NCBI GenBank assembly: GCA_000320545.1
Contig: ADNK01003372.1
Location: 1-64,000 of the forward strand
Source: Bigelowiella natans CCMP2755
Lineage: Eukaryota; Cercozoa; Chlorarachniophyceae
DNA length: 64,000 nt
Direction of reading: 5' to 3'
Under the pieces are notes generated by a model, which did no database searches, was not told where the DNA came from, and saw only the letters and a program-made list of their open reading frames with translations. Positions within the stretch are counted from its first letter, which is position 1. The number at the start of each line of letters is the position of its first letter. A program made the position numbers and the translations under genes. Shown here in pieces: positions 48,652 through 60,692 of the stretch.

Positions 48652-50029
48652 ATGGACGTTGTCGCAAGTGGTTTTTCGCTTCTATTTCAAAGTTTCTCGC
48701 ATCGCTTCTTACGTTGTGAATACCAACGCTTATTAGTAGATCTCTCAGTTTGCCCCCCTCCTCCTCAAACGAACGAAGATGGGACAGGTTCAGTGCTGTC
48801 GAGCTCATCACCACGGAGAAAAACCAGCGGATTTGAACAGCAGGGTTATCCTATCTGTTCTACTCTGTCGAATTCACAAGGACCTAATGCTTAAAAAATT
48901 CCTGAGGAACAACAACTACATCGTTTACTAACATCCTTCTTTCTCTTCTTCTTGTAAGGTTACTGACTGGGAGGGTAGCGAGAACAAGGATGACGGACCT
49001 CCCATCCCAAGTGGGGAGGTATTAAAGCCCGAAACTAAAATTTTAACGCCTAAATCTGCAAAGATAATACATTCGCGGCACGTCTCTCGAGGCGGGAAAA
49101 CTCCAGCATCAAGCGTGTACATCTGTGCAAGCAGCGACGATGAGGAGGTATAATACCAAATAGTGCATAAATTCTCATTTGATATTTTATTTTTTAAGTT
49201 AAAATGCTGTGTTTTTGTGTGAATTGGCGGGGAGAATGCGATGATAAGAAGGTTATTTATATGGTGCAACTACTACTTACTTACTAGGGCGAGAATGTGC
49301 TACCACCACACAGAATGAGTGGCCAAGGTGGCATTGAATCCCGCTCTTCTACAAGCCGTAGTACCTCCCATCATAGTCGTCGTCCCTCACAAACAGCAAC
49401 ATCAGGTTGGTAAATGAGTGGTGGTAGTAATAGTAGTAGTAGCTGTAGGATATAGTCATACCTGAAAGTAAATGTGCTATCATTGCTGTAGGATATAGTC
49501 ATACCTGTAAGTAAATGTGCTATCATTGGGCAAAAATGATCCTCATTTGTCCTTCTTCTCTCTATAATCTTGGATACACATATCATTTTTTCATGGTTAA
49601 TATATGGAGAATAATCGTCGATATCTGCTGCATCGCGTATTATTATAATTCTTGTTATTATTATTATTACTATCGTTTGTACATAAGGAGAATAATCGTC
49701 GATATTCGCTGCATCGCATATTAATATTATCTTTTTTACACTTTTATACTTTTTCAATGAAAGGAGGAAATATTTGCCATATGACTCAATATAAAAAACG
49801 AATGCTTATGACGAATAGGCGCTACATCCATGGCAGAGACTACAAATATCGAGGCTTCTTTTGCTCGACTTCCAAGCCGGATGGATTTGGACGCCCTTCA
49901 CCTTGACTCTCCTGTTAACCGTCGAGATCCAAAAGGAATAACGGTGCAAACTCCAAAATTGCCTACTGCTGGCAAGAAATGGGTTACTACTAGCATTATT
50001 ATAAAATCAGAACTACATCATAGTACATA

Positions 50030-50065
<36 letters not shown>

Positions 50066-50683
50066 CAGGTCCTAATGTTAACAATGAATATGTGTTATTA
50101 TCAAGTGCTGATGTTGATGTTTCTTTCTCTTGCCTATGGTTTTAATTGTTCAAGAGCAAGGAGAATGAGGAGAAAGAGAAGATTGAAAAGTCTTTAGAAC
50201 CTGATGGTAGTAATAGCAGCACTGAGGAGATGAAGATGGTGATGATCATGGGAAAAGACGGAGGAGGAGGAGGAGGAGGAGGAGGAGGAGGAGGAGGAAA
50301 TACTTTAGAAGACGATAATAAGACTGGAGTAGTTGCGGCAGCTGTGGTGGTAGCAGGTGATGATGCGAAAGCAGTTGAAGATGAGAAGAATTCTGCCACC
50401 CATAACGGAGTAGCCAAAGAGAAAGAGGGGATTAACATTGCTGCAGAGAGAACACAAGATAAAAGAAGGGAGGAGGAGAAGGAGGAGGAGGATGAGGAGG
50501 CTTCTGTGGAAGAGGACTTGGATATTGAACTAAAATTAAAGACCCAGATAAAAGTAAGAAGCCGCATTACATCTATCGTCTCGTCAATCTCACAGGCTGG
50601 ATGTCAATGTGTTGCAGGTGTCTAATAATAAATCTATATTGATTTTCTCCTAACCCTTAAGTTTCCATATATTTCTCTCTGTT

Positions 50684-50728
<45 letters not shown>

Positions 50729-52595
50729 CTGTCTGCACCTTTTACCTTCTTTTCTACTCTAAATCAGGCACAAATGACGGCCAACTAGTGATCATCGAAC
50801 AGGGAAACAGCATTGTTTCAAAGCAGATCCATACGCGTTCAGTGACATGCATCAACCAACTAGACAATGATCGGTTGATTTGCATCCCTCCTCCTCCTCC
50901 CTTCTCTCCATCATCGTTTTTAGCTCCCTTTCCTTCCTTCCATCATCACGGCACTACTGCAACCTACTTGTAACCGTATTTCACAATAACTGCATGATGA
51001 TTATTCTCCTCTTTCCTCCTCTTCCTACTACTACTGATACGTTACCTTCACTACCATCCTCCTCCTCTTTCTACTACTACTACTGATACCGTACCTTCAC
51101 TACCATCATCATCACAAACACCCTCCCCCCCCCCCCCCTACCAGGTACGTAGTCGGATTTGTCGATGGATATGTGGTGGTGTATAATGTCCGCAAGGATT
51201 CAAAGTACGAGATTCGTCCATCAAGGGACTCTATTACTTGTCTTTCATGCTGTTGCGAAGGAACATACATTGCCATTGCGGTTGGAGACACTGTTGTTAT
51301 ATTCTCTCACAAAAAAAAGGCCGAAGTTGCTCGAATTTCAGCCAATAAGATTCTGAATACGACGACGCGAAAAAATGAAGAGGAGGATGCAATAACTACA
51401 GTCAAGTTTATCCACAAGAAATTGCTTCTCTTTGGAACGTTAGTGCAACGAAGAATGTTTGAGAGGGGATGGGAGGGAGTTGTGAGAAAGGGAGAAGAAG
51501 AAAATAAAGACTTTGAAGAAGACAATAGGGTGGTGGCTGCCCTACCACCTTTTTCTTCTTCTATTGGCATACCTCACCTTACCACTGTATCCATATCTTA
51601 CCTTGCTATTATTATTACCTTAGAAGAAAGAAGAGATCTTTTTACCTTATTGATACCTCCTCCCCCATTATAATCAGCTACAACGGTAATGTAGCCATGA
51701 TCACTTTGGAGAAAAAACGCATCGCATTTCGGCAGAAAATTCGTCCAAAACTGAGATATAGAAAGCGCATTGGAAGGCGCATTAGAGACCTAGTTACTCG
51801 AGTGGATCAGGTTGCTTGCTTTTGTTGATGATGTTGAAAATGATAATGATAATGATGATAATGTTGAAAATAACAGTAATAATGATAATATTCTCAATAT
51901 TATTAATGGTAAATCATGAAAGGCATTGAAGTCCTCCATAACCATAAGGAGTGTTTGTTTGGGAAGTTATGGAAAATATCATCGTTATTGCCGACTCACT
52001 GCATGACTTTTTTTTTTCAGATTCGTAAGAAACGTGCTCAGGACTTTAACATTAGAGTTTTATTCGACTCCAAGCCCACTGTTGGATCGTCTTCATCTTC
52101 CTCCTCCTCCTCCTCCTTCCACATCTCCTTAGGAACTACCGTAATTGATCTCAACTTCACCAATTTCTATGCGGGGAGACCTACTGAAAAGATAGGTGTC
52201 GTCGGTGTGTCTAAGCTGGCGATGCGACATCCATTCATAGTGGAAGAAAGGCAATACCATTACATTTTCTCTTATTAATAGAAAACATTTTGCCTGATCA
52301 TCCACCAATTTTCATCAATTTTGTGTGTGATTTGCTCTTGTTATTTCCTCCTTTTATCAGCTTATTAACTGCAACAAAAGAAGGCTTGCTGATCTGGAGT
52401 GGCAACGACTCGAGCGGTTCAGAAAGGCTTTTCATTTGTGGTAAGAAGGGAATTGGTAGCTATGCATGGGCGGATGGAAAACTCTACACGGTGCAGAAGA
52501 ATACTATTTTTGTGTGGGACGCCCCCCTCGCTCTAATAGTCGAGCCACCCCCCTCTCTACAGAGAAAGGAAAAGGAGAACACTGAGAAGAAATGA
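48652..52595 (+). CDS. WD40-type beta-propeller protein with disordered N-terminus
   Basis: Stop at 52593-52595. Secure exons are about 48730-48850, 48960-49149, 49289-49411, 49830-49979, 50156-50618, 50765-50872, 51145-51440, 51678-51811, 52021-52250 and 52361-52595. The N-terminal 400 or so residues are low-complexity: Ser-rich, then a Glu/Lys coil with a poly-Gly tract. The C-terminal half is propeller-like, with successive beta-strand blocks: GTNDGQLVIIEQGNSI, YVVGFVDGYVVVYNVRK, CLSCCCEGTYIAIAVGDTVVIFSH, TTVKFIHKKLLLFGT, ATKEGLLIWSGND and LYTVQKNTIFVWD. These have the spacing of WD40/CNH repeats. No paralog name could be assigned. The last intron has a GC donor. The first exon (MDVVAS at 48652) fits in phase but is weakly supported. 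Confidence 0.68.
49448..49727 (+). repeat. Two short tandem duplications in intron
   Basis: A unit of about 42 bases beginning ggatatagtcatacctg occurs at about 49448 and 49490, and a unit beginning gagaataatcgtcgatat occurs at about 49606 and 49687 (81-base offset). Both lie in one intron of the WD40-type gene. Confidence 0.8.
50261..50298 (+). repeat. (GGA)n microsatellite translated as a Gly tract
   Basis: In-frame array of about 12 GGA codons in the WD40-type gene, within an otherwise Glu/Lys-rich exon. A second translated array, Ser-coding (TCC)n, lies at about 52092-52117. Confidence 0.85.
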
Positions 52596-53531
52596 TCGTA
52601 CTTATATTACAACTACTTTGATAAGATTGTATACAACCAAACTACCCGAACGGCTCTTGTGCGAGTTCAATGAGTAGTATGTGAGATCGAAAAACGGAGA
52701 TGATTGCATAGAGTAGAATCTGGCGTTATTGACATACGAATGATGATGTAGCAACAGATATAACCAAAAAGTGTGCATCGATTTGCGCATTATTCGTTTT
52801 TTAATCAATGGCTAGATGGTGTTCAAAGTGATGCAATTTCGTCTGAAATGGACTTTGAGACAAATGGTTGAATTTTCATACTCAGCCACCTTGTTACTTG
52901 CGACAAGCCAAATTTTGATGCATGTACGCACGTCGAGCAAATGCGCGAGCTCTGCGGTAGAGCAGCCCATCAAATGAAATCGTGTGAAAATTCACATGTG
53001 CTCATTTTTCAAATGGCGATTTTTGTTGGGCACAAGACGTCTAGACGTGCAGAGGCGAGGCATGTGTCATGCACGTGATGCGCGCGCGCGCGCGATGTTG
53101 TTGCTGCGCATGCACTAGTGCAGTTGAACAGTTGAAAACATCCGCCTCGGTAGGCACTAGCGCAGATGAATTTGGGGAAAAAAATTGTGCCAAAATTCCA
53201 TCTGGAACCCGCAATCCCGCCATGCGCGCGGTTTGAACAAGCTGCTGTGTGTGTACGTGCGATGAGCACGCCGCGTGCAACGTATAAACGCAGAAAGTGC
53301 AATGTCAGCAGGCTAGCAGGCTAGCAGGTGCATGTGCGTCACGATGCATGCGAACAATTTGCATCGAAATAGAGGCTTTTGGTACGTTGACTTCCCATTC
53401 GTTCAAACTTTGCACATGACTATTAACTAATAATCACTTAATTTTGAGCGACAACATTCGATGGTATGGCATCAGTAGTAACTAGTAATATGCTTGGCAA
53501 ACATCCCATAGTTGCCTATACTCTGCTAAAT
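52596..53531. other. Convergent intergenic island 4
   Basis: Gap between the 3' ends of the WD40-type and chromo-PZP genes. About 52800-53400 has TGCA/ACGT/GCGC-rich sequence with no microsatellite except a short (GC)n at 53080-53092, and a tandem gctagcag motif at about 53307-53328. No convincing ORF. Confidence 0.6.
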
Positions 53532-55172
53532 TTATACTACCTTGTGCTTCTTAGATTTTGCTAATCGCGCCTCTCTGCGCTCCTGAGTTTCTCTCCAGAA
53601 GCTTGCATGATAAGGACAAAACGAATACACGCACGGGCCCGACCTATTTTTCAATAGTATATATGAGTTGCAACAGGTTCCAGTAGCTAGCTAATTTTGC
53701 GTGTTCGAGTATAAAGGCAAACCTTGTTTCTTCATAGTTTAAGTGGCATCGTCTTCTCAATCCGCATGTCAGATGGAATTTGTTGGTACACCCATCGTGA
53801 CTGCATTCAAGGCAAGCGCCTTGTGGAATCTGTTTGTTTCAAGGGAGAGATATTATAATAGTAAAATGGGTGCGAACATGTGTCTTAATTTCTATCGAGA
53901 AGACCTTGCAAATAGAGCACATATTCATCCAACGTCGTTGGTTAACTTGGAAAGTATCGATTGCTTCCATCCCCATTCCGTTTCTGAAGTAAACTTCCGG
54001 TACCCACATGGCACTTGAAGAAGAATGGATCAGGTGGATTTGCTTGCAAGAAGAAATGCAAATTTGGAAAAAGCACCACGACTACTACTACTACTACTGC
54101 TATTGCTATTGCTTATTACAACCATGCGAGATGAGCCCATTTTCCATCAGTTGTCCTTTTCATCATCCCAGTCTTCATAGGACAGAGCACACAACGCTCG
54201 TCTTTGGCCCCCATTCTTTTTAAGGACCAAAGAAGAATCAAAACTAATCACTAATTTAAAGCCTAAAACACAATACCTGCATTTCTCGCAGATCCATTCT
54301 CCTTCTGGAATTTTTTCGCTTAATGGGTAACCATAACCTTTGCACAGAGTAAGCTAATGTTACATCAATGTTAATTTTAGTATTACTGAGGGTTATCGTG
54401 TACAAGAGGCATGAACTCCGTAGTTGCAGCTTTCGCAATAAACGATGGGGTCCTCCTCGTCGCTTCGGCTCTGTGTTAATAAATTTAGAAGTTTAGCATT
54501 GTGTACTTCTGGGAGTAAAAGCCTACGCATGTCTGTCTGTCGTGTGCTTGTTTGTGTGTGCTTGCGTGCGCGCGTACGTATGTGCGTACGTATGTGCGTG
54601 CGTATGTGCGCATGTGCGTATATGCGTATGTACATATGTGCGTGCGTGTCCGAATTTAAAATTGTGAGAGACCTCAAGGCAGACTGAACAATTTCCTTTG
54701 TTCTTATTTGTGATGTAGTCCATATCGTCTCCGGCGGAAAGTGGTTGAGCTGTCAATGCGCCATTCTCTCAGTGTTCTCCATTTGTGTGTGAAATCTTTA
54801 TTGTCTAAAGTATTGTTTTACACTAAAGATATACCAGCTTTTCTTTTTTTCCCTTTCGGTCTGCAGCAGCCTTTCTCATCGTGATAGACATCTAAGGCCG
54901 GATTTTCAGAGAGGGTACTTTGCAAATATCAAAACATGGGGAAACAAACAAAGGGAGAAGAATTTTGCTTAAATTTTTGGGCCGAAATGAAGACTTTTGA
55001 ATTATTACCTGTGCTTTTCCCACGAGACTACTTTCGATGCATTTACGTCATCACCATTCCAGGAAACCTTATATTCAACCTCTCCGTCCTTCGTGATGCG
55101 GTGCTCCAAAATTAAGGGTGGCGATGCTTTCTGAGGTGTTGATGCTTTTGGCTTCGCGTTTTGGACTTCCAT
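53532..55172 (-). CDS. Chromodomain plus PHD/extended-PHD (PZP-like) chromatin reader
   Basis: The ATG is at 55172. Exon 1 (55009-55172) encodes a chromodomain-like block, ILEHRITKDGEVEYKVSW followed by a VVSWEKH end (the usual YLVKWxG...WEP pattern). A basic linker exon (54840-54935) and GNCSVCLE begin a PHD finger that continues IVYCESCNYGVHASC and GYPLSEKIPEGEWICEKC (54270-54480). The extended PHD of the JADE/BRPF/AF10 type follows: RCVLCPMKTGMMKRTTDGKWAH, MWVPEVYF, WMNMCSICK, GACLECSHDGCTNKFHLTCGL and FCPYHASFW, ending at 53532. PZP modules read the unmodified H3 tail, and chromodomains read methyl-lysine. BRPF/JADE proteins are scaffolds of MYST acetyltransferases. One PHD exon junction near 54360-54400 lacks an obvious GT donor. 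Nuclear location is inferred. Confidence 0.8.
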
Positions 55173-55437
55173 GGTAACAAAGGAAGGCAGGTATGAATGG
55201 CGAGTTGGATGTGGATATGAGGGTTTGGGATGTCTCTGTTTCGTTTTCCAGAAGTTGCAACTCCTTTCCCGCGGTTTTCCTCGAGAGTCTCGTGAGATTA
55301 TTAAATGGATGCCATATCCAGAGAGTTTCCAGAGATTAGAATCCAGAGAGTTTCCAGAGATTAGAGCTCACAGACGAGCTTACGACAGAGCGGGAGCAAG
55401 GGCATACAATTACGGTTGCAAGCACACGTGTTCGAAG
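55173..55437. other. Short divergent promoter region
   Basis: Only 265 bases separate the chromo-PZP and TRAPPC13 start codons, so a bidirectional promoter is likely. It contains a direct duplication of about 26 bases (agagagtttccagagatta) at about 55319-55366. Confidence 0.6.
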
Positions 55438-56457
55438 ATGTCCTCTTCTCAAGAAGTTGCGCAAGATGCTGGGCCATCATCAAGTGCAACTTTCAACACC
55501 AGAATGCTTCCTAACGCTTCAAGGTCAACATCAATTAATGGAGTGCAAAAAATCCTCATTTAACTTTCGTCTTGCTTCGTCATTTTTGGAGCAGTTCATC
55601 ATCATATTCTTCGGAGCTATTCAATCTCAAAGTAATGAGGTTTCCTCAACCATTCCTCAAAACCGGTTCCTGTGTCGTAAGCTCGGGTGTTGAAGAGGAC
55701 TCTCCACAGATGGTGAGATAACTTTTTAAATTCTTCGAGTAAATCTCTGCATTTTCCCAAGAAATAATTGCGCTGATGATCAAAATCATACATCGATCAG
55801 GCGCTACATAAGCCTGGGAACACGTACCTTGACAATGGCGCCCTTTCAAATGCTCTCCGTTTGGTTGCTGAGAGAAAAAAAGTCTACTTGGTATCATCGT
55901 CCTAGCTCAATGATGATAATGATGATGCAAATACTATAATGATGATCATTTTCATTTAGCTTTAGCAGTGAGTACTAGTATCTTTGATATGTATTATCAC
56001 TCTTTTATTTCAGGGAGAAGATTTTTGGTTGTGCGATAATAAATATCCCGGATAGTACTCCGTTGTGCGATAATAAATATCAAATACTCCAACTACTACT
56101 ACTACTACTACTACTACTACCAATAATAATTCACACAATCCTGCATCATATACAACAACATTATATGTATTCCTTCTAGGGAGAAAATTCTAGGATGTGC
56201 GTGATAATATCCCATAATTCTGATCGCGCTGGTAAGTACTCATACCAACTAATTATAAATCATAGTGAAGGAAGGTCAGTTCTGATATCACAGAATAATG
56301 CGTAGCGCTGCTGCTACTTTGATCCTGATTCGCATGCTAAATGTATTTTCATACGCTGCTGCATATATATCTTAAAAGTAGTACTGATAATCCATCAAGA
56401 AATTAATATATTATGTGAAAAGAGGATTATTCAATGTACGTAGACATACGTGATCAT

Positions 56458-56495
<38 letters not shown>

Positions 56496-57726
56496 GTACT
56501 CACTTTCGTCGCGCAATTGCCTGGTTTATAATATCATGACCAGTATCGAGCGTGGGAGTCAGAATTGAAGTTCAAACGCAGAAATCGAGGCAAATACTTG
56601 TTGATACCATCAAAAGCCCCCAAAATCTCAAGGTCTTGATATTCTGCTGCTACAAATCATGGAATTGTTCAGAAACGTCAAGTTGACGATGCATGTTGAC
56701 GATACTTATTGTTACCATGACCATGCATGTTGACGATACTTATTGTTACCATGTTATGCTGTAAATGATCGTCATCGTCGTCGTCTTTTCTTCTTCATTA
56801 ATTTGATTCTATTCTATTCGGGTGATTGGTTTAATAGTTTTATAATATCACTCTCATCGTGATGATCATGATCACACTACGTGCACACAGGCTGGGCAAA
56901 CCATGGACTATATGTTGGATTTCAAGCTTACAGACGCTGGAGAAAATGCCCTTGTGTGTTGCGTGTTTTACAGAGACGAAGACAACCAAGTTAAGAACTT
57001 CCAAAAGTTTTTTCGATTCGCCGTTGATGGTAATAATAATTGTTAGCAAAGAGATAGCAGCAGCAGACACTTATGAAAATAATCAAAATGAAAATTAACA
57101 CAACTACTGATTTGAATGTTGTATATGTTTGTCAATCTTCAATATCCACCTAAGTCCAGGGCCTTCCCCCCTCATTATTATTAATGCAAGAATTGAATTC
57201 AATTGAAATGAGTCGGACTGTTTATTGATTTATTTAGAGCCGTTCCGAGTGGATACGAAACTGAGCACTGGCAGTGATAACAGCACGACGATTGCAAGAC
57301 TTGCTATTACAAACCTTGCTGATGTATGGAGTAGTAGCAGCAGCAGTAGTAGTCGTAGAAATTATCTCGACGATAAATAATCATGACAACGACGACAATC
57401 AATCATCATGAAGAGCCACCTTCTCATTTTTATTCTTGATTTTGATACCTTTTTATACTTGATTTTGATACTTTGAATAATGGGGAAAGTCGAGCAAAAA
57501 TGTGATCATCTTTCGATATGATCAATCATAGCTACATGATGTGATGCGACCATACGCTGGTTGGCATTGGTTGTTTTTCATAGTCATCACCATCATTATC
57601 ATTATCATTGAAATAATCATTATTATTTTATTTGTTGTTACTACTTACTGTGTTGTTGTAATCACTCACTAAATTTAGGATCCAATCTTCATCGAAGCGC
57701 TTAAATTCCGTACTACGATTTGTCTA

Positions 57727-57764
<38 letters not shown>

Positions 57765-57824
57765 ATGTGTGTGTGTGTGCGTGTACAATTAGAGACATAA
57801 GTGATGGAAGTGGTAGTGGTGGTA

Positions 57825-57855
<31 letters not shown>

Positions 57856-59816
57856 TATTGACATGTTACACTACTATTTAAGCATCATCATAGTTGTCGA
57901 GACGATCAAGCATCATAGTTGTCGAGACGATCAATGAACAAACACAGTAGTAGTAGTGTGATATTATTTTATTTTTATGATGACGATGATGATGATGAAT
58001 ACAGGAGAGATATTGATAAACTACCACTATGTACAGATGATGAGCTGCAACACTAACAACACAGTAGGCTGCTACTACTATACGACGTCAATAATACGTA
58101 AATATCTTGATGAGTACTAATAAAAGATAATGTAGAAGCTGTACTCATCATCATCACCACATATGAATACCAGACAATTGTTCTTACTTATTAGGCCATA
58201 GAGAGAATATAGCGGTTGAGGATCTCAATCATCATATTTTCGAAGACAAAGACGACGACAAGTCGGGGGGGAGGGGGAATTCCAAAGAGATTAAAGTTTA
58301 CCACGATGATGTTCCCACCTCCCCCAATACTATCACTTGTTCCTTTTCCTCTTCATCATCATCAACCCAGCTACTCAATACCAATGTCAGTAAGTAAATA
58401 AATAATATTATATAAAGCTGTGAAATCATTTTGTCTTGTTCTTTCAAGATAAACATCATGATTGATATCATCATCATATTAATATCATCATTATGAAGCT
58501 ACTGCTACTGCTGCAGTAATAGTAATAGTGCTACTGCTACTACTTACTATTACATACCAACATGCTACTATCGCCAAAGCTCCTACTCCACCAAAGGCAG
58601 TAGTAGCACCACCAGCAGCAGTAGTATTCTTTTTGAGGTTTTATAATGAGTCGTGATTGTGTGATTACAATGGACTAATAAAGGCTGTAAGTTGCTTTGC
58701 TTTCAAGTTAACGAAGAATCCGAAGATGATTAACACCAATATAGGTAGGTAGGTAGGTAGATGGTGGTGTTCAGATAAAGCGGAAGGATCCATTCATCCA
58801 TCCATCCAATGCTAATGCTGATTGCGCTATTTAATAGTTGACCATGCGTACGACTAGTTTCTGTTTGGTGCTCACAAGTAAAGAAGAAGAAGAAAAAGAA
58901 GAAATTATGATGATGATTATCATGATGTGGTTGATGATCATGATGGAACGATCTTGTTCATGGAATGGCAACTATCGTCAAGCAAATTCGGCTGAGCTTG
59001 GGTGTGTGGAGATTCGCTGGAGACGCTCCGGGTTTCTGTTATACTTGTTATCATTAATGATTTCTTGCATACATTCGTTAGTAGCGTACTACCTACTACT
59101 ATAACTACTACTAATACGACTACTAGTAGTAGTAGTAGTAGTTATTATTATGAACTGATGCTGTTGATGCTGCTACTACTACTACTTACTATGAGTGTGG
59201 TGTATCCATTATCATCATCATCGTCGTCATCATCATCATCATCATCATCATCATTATCATCATCCTCTCTTGTTGTATGGACTTCCTACTGCTACTACTA
59301 CCACTACTACTACTACTACTACCACCTGTAGGCATGTGGGGGTCTTGAAGACGAAAGCGTTAGTAAATCCTCATCGGTCAAATGAAAATGCGAGATGTAC
59401 ATTGTCCATCGTGGAAGCTCCTGACAAGTGAGTAACCACTGTAGTAGTGTACTGCCCTGCATTTGACTAAATGCAACCGAAGAGTACCTGCTACCTACTA
59501 AGAACAGTATTGATCATCGATTACTAGTAGTGCTAATTTTAGTGGTAGTACACCATGAAAGGGGGGGAGGGGGGGGAGAATATTTTGCATGGCGATTTAC
59601 CACACACACACACACGCACACACACACACACACGTAACGGACAAGATGATGGTGATTGTATTCGTCGTGTGTAAGCATTATTGCGATAGGATAACACGAA
59701 CCGATGATGACGCCTGTTTTGCCCTTGCCATCATATTTATGATGTTGATGATGTATATTGTTATCTCTTTCTTATTGCATGTTGTCGATATGTCATCATA
59801 ATTATCATCATCATCG

Positions 59817-59849
<33 letters not shown>

Positions 59850-60692
59850 CAGGGTCTTGATAGAGAGGGTGTTCCACACGACTGTGGAGATAGAGAGTAA
59901 GAGTGCGAGGCCTCTTCACTTGCGCCTTTCAATTCCAAGGTGGTAGTATAAGTAGTATTGGATCTATCTTTCATGTACGATGAATAATGGGATGATGATG
60001 ATGGTGATGATGATACTGCTGCACTCTGATCGTCACCATCATCATCATCATCATCATCAGCCACAAGCACTTATCCATCGTTCCAGCTGGAGTTTCTAAC
60101 TATTCATGTGGAGTTCTAAAGATGAATGAGGTCAGAAGAAGAAGAAGAAGAAGAAGAAGAAGAAGACCTGTATGTCGTCTCAACAGCAATGATGATTATG
60201 AGGAGGAGGAGGAGGAGCATGGTCAGATGATATGTATATTCTTAATAAATATATGATGCATGCAGAAACGGAGGGTGAAAGTGGCTCTGCTTCCATTGGC
60301 TCTTGGGATTCAAAAGATATCGGGATTTAAGCTTAGATGCCCAGAAATTGGCTTCACTGCAGGTATCTTCTTTCTTACATTCATGATCATCCTTAATCAT
60401 GAGAGGGGGGGTTGATGCAGCAACAATATAGCGACAATGTTTGATTCATCATTTTATAAAAAGTACAGCGCTCGCACACACATTACTAGCTAATGATTTT
60501 TGTTCAGCAGTGCAGTGATAATGCTATATCAATGGATACGGCGTTGTTGTTATCCTCCTCCTCCTCCTCCTCTACCTTCCCAACAATCTAAGTTTGAGGA
60601 GCAATAAAAGATACTGACATTGATATGTATGTGTTATTGCAGATTTCGATGATTTGCATCAGTGTTGCGTAATGAAGACTTCGACGGATTAG
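55438..60692 (+). CDS. TRAPPC13: TRAPPC13, TRAPP complex subunit
   Basis: The ATG at 55438 (MSSSQEVAQDAG) fits phase 2 with exon 2 (55595-55712), which encodes LFNLKVMRFPQPFL, the hallmark LxLKVMRLxxPxL opening of TRAPPC13. Later exons follow the family in order: LGEN-type strand ISHNSDR (about 56180-56230), VGVRIEVQTQKSRQ (56545-56630), ALVCCVFYRDEDNQVKNFQKFFRF (56891-57028), VDTKLSTGSDNST (57240-57326), GCVEIRWRRSG (about 58975-59030), VGVLKTKALVNPH (about 59332-59428), VFHTTVEIES (59853-59940), SCGVLKMNE (about 60063-60128), KVALLPLALGIQKISGFKL (60265-60360) and a last exon ending CCVMKTSTD with the stop at 60690-60692. TRAPPC13 belongs to the metazoan/plant TRAPPIII-type complexes that tether ER-Golgi and autophagic vesicles. 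Exons between 57700 and 58960 are provisional. Confidence 0.82.
57731..57855. repeat. (TC)n, (TG)n and (AGT)n arrays in TRAPPC13 intron
   Basis: Three arrays in series. Other arrays in this gene: (ACT)n 56096-56120, (AC)n 56460-56495, (CAT)n with (CTA)n 59213-59330, (AC)n 59602-59632, (ACT)n 59817-59850, (CAT)n 60036-60060 and (AGA)n 60138-60170. Short tandem duplications with 36- and 27-base periods lie at about 56690-56755 and 57885-57932. Confidence 0.9.
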
